Assembly (NCBI GenBank): GCA_904501955.1
Contig: CAJGCY010000015.1
Location: forward strand, 1 to 27,635
DNA: 27,635 nt
DNA from: an uncultured Akkermansia sp.
GTDB taxonomy: Bacteria; Verrucomicrobiota; Verrucomicrobiia; Verrucomicrobiales; Akkermansiaceae
Direction of reading: 5' to 3'
This document shows, one piece after another, positions 1 to 8,104 of the stretch (within the stretch, counting starts at the first letter, position 1; each line of letters begins with the position of its first letter). The notes beneath the pieces were generated by a model. That model saw only the letters and a list, made by a program, of their open reading frames with translations. It made no database searches and was not told the origin of the DNA. The translations under genes and the position numbers were made by a program.

Positions 1-1357
1 ACACGAGCGGGTGCAGACGGATAGCGGAACCTTCGATGAGCACAGGCTCGAAAGCCTGGATGGAAAGGCGGTGCAGCGTAGGAGCACGGTTCAGGAACAC
101 GGGGTGGCCCTTGGTCACCTCTTCCAGGATATCCCACACGATGGGCTCCTTGCGGTCAATCATCTTCTTGGCGGAGCGCACGGTGTGCACGCAACCCATC
201 TCCTTGAGGCGGTGGATGATGAAGGGTTCGAACAGGCTCAGAGCCATCTTCTTGGGAAGACCGCACTGGTTCATCTTCAGGTTCGGACCAATCACAATCA
301 CGGAACGGCCGGAGTAGTCCACGCGCTTACCGAGCAGGTTCTGACGGAAGCGGCCGCTCTTGCCCTTGAGCATGTCGGACAGGGACTTGAGCGGGCGGTT
401 GCCGGCGCCGGTCACGTGGCGGCCATGGCGGCCGTTGTCGAAGAGGGCGTCCACAGCCTCCTGCAGCATGCGCATCTCGTTTCGCTTAATCACCTCCGGC
501 GTCTGCAGAGCGGCGAGCTCCTTGAGACGGTTGTTACGGTTGATGACACGGCGATAGAGGTCGTTCAGGTCGGAGGTAGCGAAGCGGCCACCGGGCAGCG
601 GAACGAGCGGACGAAGGTCCGGGGGAATCACGGGGAGGATGGTGAGCACCATCCACTCAGGCTTGGTGCCACTCTTCTTGAAGCCCTGAGCCAGCTGAAG
701 GCGCTTGGCAATCTTGCGCTTGTTCTGCTTGGAGTTGGTCTTCTCCATCTCCTGGCGCAGCTCATCGATGAGGGCGTCGAGGTCGATGGTGGCAAGAAGG
801 CGCTGAATGGCAGCAGCACCCATGCCGGCCTCCGGGGCGTCATCACCGTAGTCCTCTTGGAGCTCCTCGTAATCCTCTTCCGTGAGGATCATACCGCGCT
901 CAATACCGTTCACGCCGTGGGGGTCGATGACGATGTTGTCCTCATAGTAAATCACGCGCTCCAAGTCACGGGCGGTGAGGTCGAGCATGAGGCCGATGCG
1001 GCTGGGCATGCACTTGTAGAACCAAATGTGAGTCACGGGCACGGCAAGCTCAATGTGGCCCATGCGCTCACGGCGCACACGGGCGGAGGTAACCTCCACA
1101 CCGCAACGGTCACAGATCATACCCTTGTTCTTGGCGCGCTTGTAGCGACCGCAAGAACACTCCATATCACGAGTCGGGCCGAAAATACGCTCACAGAAAA
1201 GGCCACCCTTCTCCGGTTTGAACGTACGGTAGTTAATGGTCTCAGGGTTCTTGACCTCGCCGCTGGACCATCCGCGGATGTCCTCCGGGCTGGCAACGGT
1301 GATGCAAACCTGGTCGAAGTTTTTAGGCTTCTCGTTGTTGTGGTCAATGTAAGGCAT
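1..1357 (-). CDS. rpoC: RNA polymerase beta' subunit, N-terminal part (partial)
   Basis: Beta' subunit of the core RNA polymerase. About 452 residues are visible from an ATG at 1355-1357; the reading frame stays open to base 1, so the 3' part lies outside the window. The protein opens with MPYIDHNNEK and carries the N-terminal zinc-binding cysteines as CSC (67, 69) and CDRC (82, 85), matching the four-Cys zinc site of the family. Later come the clamp and rudder region and the block RQNLLGKRVDYSGRSVIV, then NRAPTLHRLSIQAF. The window cuts just after RLHPLV, immediately before where the magnesium-binding NADFDGD motif should be. It follows rpoB with a 64-base gap that contains a small hairpin. 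No Shine-Dalgarno sequence precedes the start. Identification is certain. Confidence 0.98.
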   Translation of the reverse strand, partial: MPYIDHNNEKPKNFDQVCITVASPEDIRGWSSGEVKNPETINYRTFKPEKGGLFCERIFGPTRDMECSCGRYKRAKNKGMICDRCGVEVTSARVRRERMGHIELAVPVTHIWFYKCMPSRIGLMLDLTARDLERVIYYEDNIVIDPHGVNGIERGMILTEEDYEELQEDYGDDAPEAGMGAAAIQRLLATIDLDALIDELRQEMEKTNSKQNKRKIAKRLQLAQGFKKSGTKPEWMVLTILPVIPPDLRPLVPLPGGRFATSDLNDLYRRVINRNNRLKELAALQTPEVIKRNEMRMLQEAVDALFDNGRHGRHVTGAGNRPLKSLSDMLKGKSGRFRQNLLGKRVDYSGRSVIVIGPNLKMNQCGLPKKMALSLFEPFIIHRLKEMGCVHTVRSAKKMIDRKEPIVWDILEEVTKGHPVFLNRAPTLHRLSIQAFEPVLIEGSAIRLHPLV

Positions 1358-1384
1358 AAAAATGGTGTTATTTAAGGTTGTGGT

Positions 1385-1411
1385 GCCACCTGCCCCTCAG
1401 TGACAGGTGGC
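1385..1411 (-). other. rpoB-rpoC intercistronic hairpin
   Basis: An 8-bp perfect stem (1385-1392 with 1404-1411) with an 11-base loop lies in the 64-base gap between rpoB and rpoC. No T-run follows on the minus strand, so it is not a classical terminator. It could be an mRNA processing or stability site; the role is inferred. Confidence 0.45.
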
Positions 1412-1421
1412 GGTTACAGGT

Positions 1422-4400
1422 TTACATCTCGTCTTCGTCTTCTTCCTCATCGGAGGCAACGTCCTCGTCATCGGTCTCGGCGGCGAAATCATCATCATCG
1501 TCGTCGAAATCGTCGAAGTCGTCACGGTCAGACTCCTCCGCAAAGAGGTCGTCATCGCCACCCTCAGCCAGCAACTGGAAGAGATCGTCCGTAGTCTGCG
1601 GGGCATTCTCGCGGTCTTTCTTCTCCTGCGGGCATACGTTGAGGCAGAGAGCCTGCATTTCCTTGATGAGCACGTTGAAGGACTCCGGCGTACCGGCCTC
1701 GAGGGAGTTATCGCCCTTGACAATGTTCTCATAAATGCGGGTACGGCCCTGAACGTCGTCAGACTTAACGGTAAGAATCTCTTGCAGCGTGTAGGCAGCA
1801 CCGTAAGCTTCCATGGCCCACACCTCCATTTCACCGAAGCGCTGGCCACCATGCTGAGCCTTACCACCGAGGGGCTGCTGGGTCACCAGTGAGTAGGTAC
1901 CCACGGCACGAGCGTGCACCTTGTCGGCAACCAAGTGGTTCAGCTTGAGCATGTAGGTGTAACCTACCACCACGGGGTAGTGGAAGTACTCACCCGTGAG
2001 ACCGTCGATAAGGCGGCTCTTACCGGCAACGGAACCATCCTTGCCGTCACCCACCCAGGTGAAGCCGGGCACCTTCTTGGCCTGGCTCATGTAGTCCCAA
2101 ATCTTGGACTCCTCGATACCGTCGAACACGGGGGTAGCCACCTTGAAGCCGAGCGCCTTGGCAGCAACGCCGAGGTGAGCCTCAAGCACCTGACCCACGT
2201 TCATTCGGGAGGGCACGCCGAGGGGGTTAAGAATGATGTCCACCGGGGTACCGTCCTCCAGGTAGGGCATGTCCTCAATCGGGAGCACGCGGGAGCAAAC
2301 ACCCTTGTTACCGTGGCGGCCTGCCATCTTATCACCCACACCGAGCTTGCGCTTGGTAGCGATGTAGACCTTCACCTCCGTCACCACACCGGGGTCCATC
2401 TCAGCACCGGCTTCAATCTGGTCGAGCTTGCGGTCACGCTCCTCGTCCAAGTCCTCAAAGCGGGAGGCGTAGGCGTTGATGATTTCGAAGATTTGGTTGC
2501 GCACGGGGCTCTCGTTCATCTCGATCTGGTCGTGATGCACAGCGAGCTTGCGCAGCAGGGTCTTGGTAATCTTGCGGTTGGCGGGGATGATGACCTCGTT
2601 GGAGCCGGAGCGAGTCACCTCCAGCGGAATCTTCTCGCCGAGGAGGCGGTCGGAAAGCTTGCTGGTGAGCTGCTCGATAAGGGCATCCTTATCGCGGTCG
2701 TACTCAGCGTCCACCTTCTTACGCTGCTTCTGGCTCTCCTTCTCCACGTCCACCGTGGGAGCGCCGGGAGCGGAGGAGCGCACGATGCGCACATCCATCA
2801 CCACACCCTGAGTGCCCGGGGGCACGCGCAGGGAGGTATCCTTCACGTCGGCAGCCTTCTCACCGAAGATGGCGCGCAGCAGGCGCTCTTCCGGAGCAAG
2901 GTCCGTCTCGCTCTTGGGCGTAATCTTACCCACGAGGATATCACCGGGCTTCACCTCAGCACCGATGCGTACCACGCCATCGCTGCCAAGGTTCTTCAGG
3001 GCATCATCACCCACGTTGGGGATATCGCGCGTGATTTCCTCCGGGCCGAGCTTGGTATCGCGAGCCTTTTCCTCGAACTCCTCGATGTGGATGGAGGTGT
3101 AAGCATCCTCCTGCACCAAGCGCTCGGAAATGATGATGGCGTCCTCGAAGTTGTAGCCGTACCAAGACATGTAAGCCACCAGCACGTTGCGACCGAGAGC
3201 AAGCTCACCGCCATCCGTACAGGGACCGTCTGCCAGCACGTCACCGGCATTCACCACATCACCGCGGGAAACGATGGGCTTCTGGTTGATGCAGGTGGAG
3301 GCGTTGGAGCGCATGAACTTGCGCAGCTGGTATACGTAGATGCCCTTCTCGGCATCGGTACGAAGGCTTTCCGGGTCGCTCAACCAACGCTGAGAAGAGA
3401 TGGGGAGCTGACCGTCGTGCGTGGTGACGATGTACTCAGCCGTGGCGGAAGCCACAATACCGGGAGCCTGAGCAACCACAACAGCGCAACTATCGCGTGC
3501 GCACTTGGCCTCAATACCGGTACCCACGAGCGGGGCTTGGTTCACCATCAACGGCACACCCTGGCGCTGCATGTTTGCACCCATGAGTGCACGGTTAGCG
3601 TCGTCGTGCTCAAGGAAGGGAATAAGACCGGCAGCGATAGAGATGATCTGCTTGGGAGACACGTCCATGTACTCCACCTTGCGCGGGTCAACCTCAATGA
3701 ACTCGCCGCGCTCACGAGCGGTCACACGGTTGCGCACAAAGTGGCCCTCACCGTTATCGTTGTCGATGGGGTTATTGGCCTGAGCGATGAGGTGGTACTC
3801 CTCCTTGTTAGCCGTGAGGTACTCCACCTCATTGGTGACGATAACCTCCGTGTCAATCACGTTGCCCTTCTTGTCCTTCTTCTCGATCTTCTTCACGCGG
3901 CGGAAGGGAGTCTCGATGAAGCCGTACTCATCAATACGGGCAAAGGTGCAAAGAGAGTTAATAAGACCGATGTTGGGACCTTCAGGCGTCTCAATCGGGC
4001 AGATACGGCCGTAGTGAGAGGGATGAACGTCTCGAACCTCGAAGCCGGCGCGGTCGCGGTTCAAACCACCCGGGCCGAGAGCGGACAGACGGCGCTTGTG
4101 CGTCAACTCTGCCAGCGGGTTAATCTGGTCCATGAACTGGGAAAGCTGGCTGCGGCCGAAGAAGTCACGCACCACGGCGCTGAGGGCCTTCGGGTTGATG
4201 AGCTTGCTGGGCGTGATGTCCGTGCGGGTAGAATCGCACAGGGTCATGCGCTCCTTGACCAAGCGCTCGGTACGGGCAAGGCCCACGCGGCACTGGTTGG
4301 CGATAAGCTCACCCACGGCACGCACGCGGCGGTTACCGAGGTGGTCGATATCATCCACCTGCCCTTCACCGTGCTTGAGGCGCAGCAGGTACTTGATGGC

Positions 4401-5507
4401 GGCCAAGAAATCCTCAGGCTGGATGAGGCGGATATCCTCAGAAACGTCCAGACCGAGCTTCTGGTTCAGCTTGTAGCGGCCCACGCGAGTGAGGTCATAC
4501 TTCTTCTCCTCCTTGAAGAGGCGGTCCAAAGCCGTGGCAGCCTGCTGCACGGAAGAGGGGTCACCCGGGCGGAACTTACGGAAAATCTCCTTGAGGGCGG
4601 ACTCGCGGTCATGAGCAAGATCCTTCTTGAGGGTCTTCACAAGGGTCTCCTCCTCGCGCTGGTCAATAACCTCAATCTCCTTGATGCCGAGCTCAAGCAT
4701 CTTCTTGATGGTGGAAAGGCTCAGCGGCTCGTAAGCCTTAGAGATGGTCACAGCCTTGCGGCCGCCGGTTTCATCACCGTGCTTGATGTCCTCGAAGGGA
4801 ATCAGGTACTCCAACTCATCACCGGTGGCATCAGCCAGCTTCAAGTGCTGGATGGTGTAGAACTGCTCCACGATGGAGCGATCGCTCTCGAAACCGAGGT
4901 AACGAAGGAAAGTTGTAGCCAAGAACTTGCGACGACGACGGCGGCGATCCAAGAACACGTACATGAGGTCGTTCGTGTCGAACTGCACCTCAAGCCAAGA
5001 ACCGCGGTCAGGGATGATGCGGAAGGAGAAAATGTCCTTACCGTTGGCGTGGCGGCTCTTCTCAAAGCAAATGCCCGGGGAACGATGCAGCTGAGCTACA
5101 ATCACACGCTCAGCACCGTTAATGACAAAGGTACCGCGGTCCGTAATCATGGGGATTTCGCCCATGTACACGTTCTCGTCTGCCGTGTAATCACCACACT
5201 TCAGACGGAACTTCACGTAAAGGGATGCACTGTATGTTTCACCGGCACGAATGGCGGCAAAATCGGATGTCTTGGGGGGAGATATCTCATACGAGTCATA
5301 CTCCAAGCGTATCTGCCCGTCGTAACTCTCGATGGGGAAATGCTCAGTAAGAACCGCCTGCAGACCCATCTTGAGCCTCTTATCAGGCTCGCTGAATCGC
5401 TGCAGGAATTCCTCGTATGACTTTGTCTGAATCTCAATGAGGTTAGGGGGATCCATAACCTCCTTGATCTTGCCGAAACTGATTCGCTCTTGCTTAGGCT
5501 TTGACAT
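1422..5507 (-). CDS. rpoB: RNA polymerase beta subunit
   Basis: Beta subunit of core RNA polymerase, 1361 residues from the ATG at 5505-5507 (MSKPKQERISFGK). An in-frame GTG at 5534 would add nine residues, but it lies inside a hairpin and the ATG fits the family better. Visible landmarks are the rifampicin-region block SQLSQFMDQINPLAELTH near residues 453-470, RAGFEVRDVHPSHYGRICP, the ETPEGPNIGLINSL block, the active-site-side GDKMAGRHGNKGV, and the C-terminal GGKAQHGGQRFGEMEVWA. Relative to the E. coli consensus, the residue at E. coli position 518 is Ile (here 462) and at 522 is Ala (here 466). After the normal C-terminus there is an extra tail of about 60 residues, roughly half Asp/Glu. 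It sits between rplL and rpoC as in most bacteria. No Shine-Dalgarno is visible. Confidence 0.99.
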   Translation of the reverse strand: MSKPKQERISFGKIKEVMDPPNLIEIQTKSYEEFLQRFSEPDKRLKMGLQAVLTEHFPIESYDGQIRLEYDSYEISPPKTSDFAAIRAGETYSASLYVKFRLKCGDYTADENVYMGEIPMITDRGTFVINGAERVIVAQLHRSPGICFEKSRHANGKDIFSFRIIPDRGSWLEVQFDTNDLMYVFLDRRRRRRKFLATTFLRYLGFESDRSIVEQFYTIQHLKLADATGDELEYLIPFEDIKHGDETGGRKAVTISKAYEPLSLSTIKKMLELGIKEIEVIDQREEETLVKTLKKDLAHDRESALKEIFRKFRPGDPSSVQQAATALDRLFKEEKKYDLTRVGRYKLNQKLGLDVSEDIRLIQPEDFLAAIKYLLRLKHGEGQVDDIDHLGNRRVRAVGELIANQCRVGLARTERLVKERMTLCDSTRTDITPSKLINPKALSAVVRDFFGRSQLSQFMDQINPLAELTHKRRLSALGPGGLNRDRAGFEVRDVHPSHYGRICPIETPEGPNIGLINSLCTFARIDEYGFIETPFRRVKKIEKKDKKGNVIDTEVIVTNEVEYLTANKEEYHLIAQANNPIDNDNGEGHFVRNRVTARERGEFIEVDPRKVEYMDVSPKQIISIAAGLIPFLEHDDANRALMGANMQRQGVPLMVNQAPLVGTGIEAKCARDSCAVVVAQAPGIVASATAEYIVTTHDGQLPISSQRWLSDPESLRTDAEKGIYVYQLRKFMRSNASTCINQKPIVSRGDVVNAGDVLADGPCTDGGELALGRNVLVAYMSWYGYNFEDAIIISERLVQEDAYTSIHIEEFEEKARDTKLGPEEITRDIPNVGDDALKNLGSDGVVRIGAEVKPGDILVGKITPKSETDLAPEERLLRAIFGEKAADVKDTSLRVPPGTQGVVMDVRIVRSSAPGAPTVDVEKESQKQRKKVDAEYDRDKDALIEQLTSKLSDRLLGEKIPLEVTRSGSNEVIIPANRKITKTLLRKLAVHHDQIEMNESPVRNQIFEIINAYASRFEDLDEERDRKLDQIEAGAEMDPGVVTEVKVYIATKRKLGVGDKMAGRHGNKGVCSRVLPIEDMPYLEDGTPVDIILNPLGVPSRMNVGQVLEAHLGVAAKALGFKVATPVFDGIEESKIWDYMSQAKKVPGFTWVGDGKDGSVAGKSRLIDGLTGEYFHYPVVVGYTYMLKLNHLVADKVHARAVGTYSLVTQQPLGGKAQHGGQRFGEMEVWAMEAYGAAYTLQEILTVKSDDVQGRTRIYENIVKGDNSLEAGTPESFNVLIKEMQALCLNVCPQEKKDRENAPQTTDDLFQLLAEGGDDDLFAEESDRDDFDDFDDDDDDFAAETDDEDVASDEEEDEDEM

Positions 5508-5530
5508 GGAGTTGGCGGAGATGATGTTGT

Positions 5531-5574
5531 GCACCCATTCCGGGTGCGGATCGGTTTACGTCTGGTAAAACCGA
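5531..5574 (-). promoter_or_regulatory. Tandem hairpins in the rpoB leader
   Basis: Two adjacent stems lie just upstream of the rpoB ATG at 5507. The first is TCGGTTT/AAACCGA (5551-5557 with 5568-5574). The second is GCACCC/GGGTGC (5531-5536 with 5542-5547) and begins 23 bases before the ATG. In the absence of a Shine-Dalgarno sequence, structure here could control access to the start codon. The stems are seen directly; the function is inferred. Confidence 0.4.
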
Positions 5575-5712
5575 CGCGGATTGGCACAGTAACTGTTTTT
5601 CTGCGACCGCCCGCGTCGATTTCACGCCGGCTTGTGGCTCAAAAGTTTAATTTATTACGTTGATTATTAACATTTAGGAAGTTAGAGCCAGACTTCCGTA
5701 AGATTTATAGAC

Positions 5713-5752
5713 GCGAATGCAGGGGAGGCGTAAAATCCTCCCCTGCTGTCGC
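5713..5752 (-). other. rplL-rpoB intercistronic hairpin (attenuator or processing site candidate)
   Basis: A perfect 10-bp GC-rich stem (5719-5728 with 5737-5746), loop of 8 bases, extended by an outer 4-bp stem (5713-5716 with 5749-5752). It lies just after the rplL stop within the 258-base rplL-rpoB gap. No T-run follows on the minus strand. In E. coli a partial terminator and an RNase III site sit at the same junction and lower rpoBC relative to ribosomal proteins; by position this hairpin could play the same part. Confidence 0.55.
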
Positions 5753-5765
5753 GAAAATCGGCAGG

Positions 5766-6137
5766 TTACTTGATAGTGACCTTGGCGCCGGCCTTCTCGA
5801 GCTCAGCCTTAGCCTTCTCAGCGTCCTCCTTGGAGGCACCCTCGAGGATGATGGCGGGAGCGCCCTCAACGAGCTTCTTGGCGTCAGCCAGACCGAGACC
5901 GGTCTTAACGGTACGAACAGCCTTAATAACGGCAATCTTGTTGCCACCGGCATCCGTAAGCTCTACGTCGAAAGCGGTCTTCTCCTCCACGGGCTCAGCA
6001 GCGGCAACGGGGCCGGCAGCGGCAACGGGAGCAGCGGCGGATACGCCCCACTTCTCTTCGAGCATTTTTACAAGTTCAGCAGCCTCCAAGATGGTCAGCT
6101 TACCAAGTTCCTCAGCGATTGTATTGAGATCAGCCAT
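5766..6137 (-). CDS. rplL: 50S ribosomal protein L7/L12
   Basis: L7/L12, 123 residues, the stalk protein that recruits translational GTPases. The N-terminal dimerisation part (MADLNTIAEELGKLTILEAAELVKMLEEKWGV) leads into an Ala/Pro-rich flexible hinge at about residues 34-50, then the C-terminal domain with EKTAFDVELTDAGGNKIAVIK, VRTVKTGLGLADAKKLVE and the final EKAKAELEKAGAKVTIK. Length and domain order are normal. It lies between rplJ and rpoB. The leader is A/C-rich with no Shine-Dalgarno sequence. The 156-base gap to rplJ is unusually long and structured. Identification is certain. Confidence 0.99.
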   Translation of the reverse strand: MADLNTIAEELGKLTILEAAELVKMLEEKWGVSAAAPVAAAGPVAAAEPVEEKTAFDVELTDAGGNKIAVIKAVRTVKTGLGLADAKKLVEGAPAIILEGASKEDAEKAKAELEKAGAKVTIK

Positions 6138-6172
6138 TGTAGTATGTGTGTGTGTTAATTGGTTCTAAGTCG

Positions 6173-6275
6173 TGGGCGGGGGCTCCCCACCCATTTAAGT
6201 TCTTACCGGCCGTAGAGCCGACAAAGAGCCTAATTTTTGTTTCAGGCGACGGAGAGGGTGTACCACACCGTCGCC
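6173..6275 (-). promoter_or_regulatory. Structured rplJ-rplL intercistronic region
   Basis: The 156-base gap between rplJ and rplL contains an 8-bp stem GGCGACGG/CCGTCGCC (6245-6252 with 6268-6275), an alternative inner stem GGTGT/ACACC (6257-6261 with 6265-6269) that competes with it, and a 5-bp GTGGG/CCCAC stem (6173-6177 with 6186-6190). The competing stems could form a switch. L12 is made in excess over L10 in bacteria, so a control or initiation element here would make sense. The role is inferred. Confidence 0.4.
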
Positions 6276-6293
6276 ATCTGTTCAAGTCTTTTT

Positions 6294-6824
6294 TTACTCA
6301 GCAGATGCATTTTCTTGCTCTGCACCACCATTTTCCTTGTCCACGTATGCCTGGATGACACGGGCGAGGGCGGAACCTGCACCGTTGATGGTACCAAGCA
6401 AGGTAGCAAGAAGAACCTCGCGGCTGGGAAGATCACCGAGAGCCTTGATCTTCTCGGGGGTCAGCTCAGCGCCGTCCAAGATACCGGCCTTGTAGGCAGC
6501 CTTCTTGGACTTCTTAGCGAAGGTGTTGATGGCCTTGGCAGCAGCGCAAACGTCGCTGTCGCCCATGACATAAGCGGTCTGCCCCTTCAGAGCGGCCGTG
6601 ATGTCGGGCAAACCGGCATCAGTGATGGCCTTGGCCATGAAGGTGTTCTTGGCAACCACGCAGGAAGCGCCGGCAGCAGCCAGGTCCGCGCGGAGACCGG
6701 TGAACTCAGGAACGGTCACGCCCGTGTAGTCGATTACCAGAAGGAAAGGAGAAGCATTCACCTTAGCCTTGAGGTCATCGATGATGATGGTCTTATCAGC
6801 GTTCAGTTTCTTTTCAGTACTCAT
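6294..6824 (-). CDS. rplJ: 50S ribosomal protein L10
   Basis: L10, 176 residues, anchors the L7/L12 dimers to 23S rRNA at the base of the stalk. The N-terminal rRNA-binding domain shows FLLVIDYTGVTVPEFTGLRADL and VVAKNTFMAKAITDAGLPDI, which match the L10 family. The C-terminal helical part that binds L12 dimers ends in an Ala/Glu-rich tail. It starts 24 bases after rplA, too close for a standard L10 autoregulatory leader. No Shine-Dalgarno is present before the ATG at 6822-6824. Identification is certain. Confidence 0.98.
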   Translation of the reverse strand: MSTEKKLNADKTIIIDDLKAKVNASPFLLVIDYTGVTVPEFTGLRADLAAAGASCVVAKNTFMAKAITDAGLPDITAALKGQTAYVMGDSDVCAAAKAINTFAKKSKKAAYKAGILDGAELTPEKIKALGDLPSREVLLATLLGTINGAGSALARVIQAYVDKENGGAEQENASAE

Positions 6825-6848
6825 TGTTGTATCAGATGGTTCGATTTA

Positions 6849-7547
6849 TTACTTGGAGTACTCAACCGGAGACAGGGAAAGGCCCGGGTTCATGGAGCTG
6901 GACATGGTAGCGCCTGCGATGTAGGCACCCTTAGCACCGGACGGACGAGCCTTCACTACGGCGTTGATGAGAGCGCGGGCGTTCTCAACAAGCTTCTCGT
7001 TGTCGAAGGAGAGCTTGCCAACGGCGGCAGAGATGTTAGCGTTCTTGTCAACCTTGAAGTCAACACGGCCGGCCTTCACCTCACGAACAGCCTTGGCGGT
7101 ATCCTCCGTCACAGTGCCGGTCTTCGGGTTGGGCATCAGGCCACGCGGACCAAGTACACGGGCAATCTTACGCACCTGGGCCATGGCGTCCGGGGTGGCG
7201 ATTGCGCTGTCAAAGTCGAGGTAACCACCCTGAATCTCCTTGATGAGATCTTCAAGGCCTACCTTCTCAGCACCGGCTTCCAGAGCAGCGGCAGCAGCCT
7301 CACCCTGAGCAAAGACGATGACGCGAACATTCTTACCGGTACCGTGGGGCAGAGATACGGAGCCACGGACCATCTGGTCAGACTTACGGGGATCCACCGT
7401 CAGGCGGAACGAAACTGTGACCGTCGGGTCAAATTTCGGAGCGGGGAAGCTCTTCATGAGCTCCACGGCTTCATCGACAGCGTAGTTCTTGGTGGAATCC
7501 ACCAGCTTAGCTGCCTCATTGTAGCGCTTTGAGCGTTTTTTGGACAT
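6849..7547 (-). CDS. rplA: 50S ribosomal protein L1
   Basis: L1, 232 residues, forms the mobile L1 stalk near the E site and in many bacteria represses its own mRNA. Diagnostic stretches are MSKKRSKRYNEAAKLVD, the domain-II motif LGPRGLMPNPKTGTV and the GRVDFKVDKNANI block. Length is typical. It lies 50 bases after rplK. The only AGGAGG-like string upstream (complement of 7580-7585) is over 30 bases from the ATG and paired in a small stem with 7591-7596, so it is unlikely to act as a ribosome binding site. Identification is certain. Confidence 0.99.
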   Translation of the reverse strand: MSKKRSKRYNEAAKLVDSTKNYAVDEAVELMKSFPAPKFDPTVTVSFRLTVDPRKSDQMVRGSVSLPHGTGKNVRVIVFAQGEAAAAALEAGAEKVGLEDLIKEIQGGYLDFDSAIATPDAMAQVRKIARVLGPRGLMPNPKTGTVTEDTAKAVREVKAGRVDFKVDKNANISAAVGKLSFDNEKLVENARALINAVVKARPSGAKGAYIAGATMSSSMNPGLSLSPVEYSK

Positions 7548-7597
7548 AATATTTAGCAGTACGTTCGGGGTTAATGTTTCCCTCCTGCAAGAAGGGG

Positions 7598-8026
7598 TTA
7601 CAGACCCTCAACCTCTACACCCATCTGGCGAGCCTGACCGGCAATAATGCGGCAAGCGGCCTCCGGATCCTTCGTATTGAGGTCGGGCATCTTGGTGTTA
7701 ACGATCTCCATCAGCTGAGCCTTGGTAAGCTTAGCCACCTTCTTCTTGTTCGGCTCACCGGAACCGGACTTCAGGCCGGCGGCCTTCTTGATGAGGTTAG
7801 CTGCCGGGGGCTGCTTGGTGATGAAGTCGAAGGACTTATCCTTGTAGACAGTGATCACGACGGGGAGAACGTCACCGGCCTGCTTCTGAGTCTTAGCGTT
7901 GAACTCTTTGCAGAAGCCCATGATGTTAACACCGGCCTGACCAAGTGCAGGACCGACGGGCGGCGAGGGATTCGCGGCACCGGCAGGAATCTGCAGTTTG
8001 ATTACTTTTACTACTTCTTTTGCCAT
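7598..8026 (-). CDS. rplK: 50S ribosomal protein L11
   Basis: L11, 142 residues, binds the GTPase-associated centre of 23S rRNA. The N-terminal domain begins MAKEVVKVIKLQIPAGAANP with the conserved PPVGPALGQAGVNIMGFCKEFN segment, and the C-terminal RNA-binding domain ends with DPEAACRIIAGQARQMGVEV. The length is exactly usual. It follows nusG by 78 bases. That gap holds a 10-base direct repeat. The bases before the ATG are rich in A and C with no Shine-Dalgarno. Identification is certain. Confidence 0.99.
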   Translation of the reverse strand: MAKEVVKVIKLQIPAGAANPSPPVGPALGQAGVNIMGFCKEFNAKTQKQAGDVLPVVITVYKDKSFDFITKQPPAANLIKKAAGLKSGSGEPNKKKVAKLTKAQLMEIVNTKMPDLNTKDPEAACRIIAGQARQMGVEVEGL

Positions 8027-8047
8027 GGTTTTGTTTGTTTTGGGTTA

Positions 8048-8080
8048 CTGCCTCAGCGGGCCCGGGCGGGCTGCCTCAGC
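8048..8080 (-). repeat. 10-base direct repeat in the nusG-rplK gap
   Basis: CTGCCTCAGC occurs at 8048-8057 and again, identical, at 8071-8080, separated by 13 G/C-only bases. It sits about 20 bases before the rplK start, where the L1 translational operator of the L11 operon lies in other bacteria. Whether it forms an L1 site is not shown by the sequence. Confidence 0.6.
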
Positions 8081-8104
8081 AGCGAAAATTGTCAATTACG
8101 CGTA

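Noticed and set aside
11..1375. Long plus-strand frame antisense to rpoC
   Set aside because: Shadow of the strongly biased rpoC frame; translation is His/Leu/Val-rich and resembles no protein.
1914..5420. Long open frame of 1168 codons antisense to rpoB
   Set aside because: It mirrors rpoB codon bias on the other strand, has no family resemblance and no leader signals; rpoB is certain.
5508..5534. GTG start for RpoB nine codons upstream
   Set aside because: Lies in a hairpin and adds a non-conserved segment; the ATG at 5507 is preferred, though not proven.
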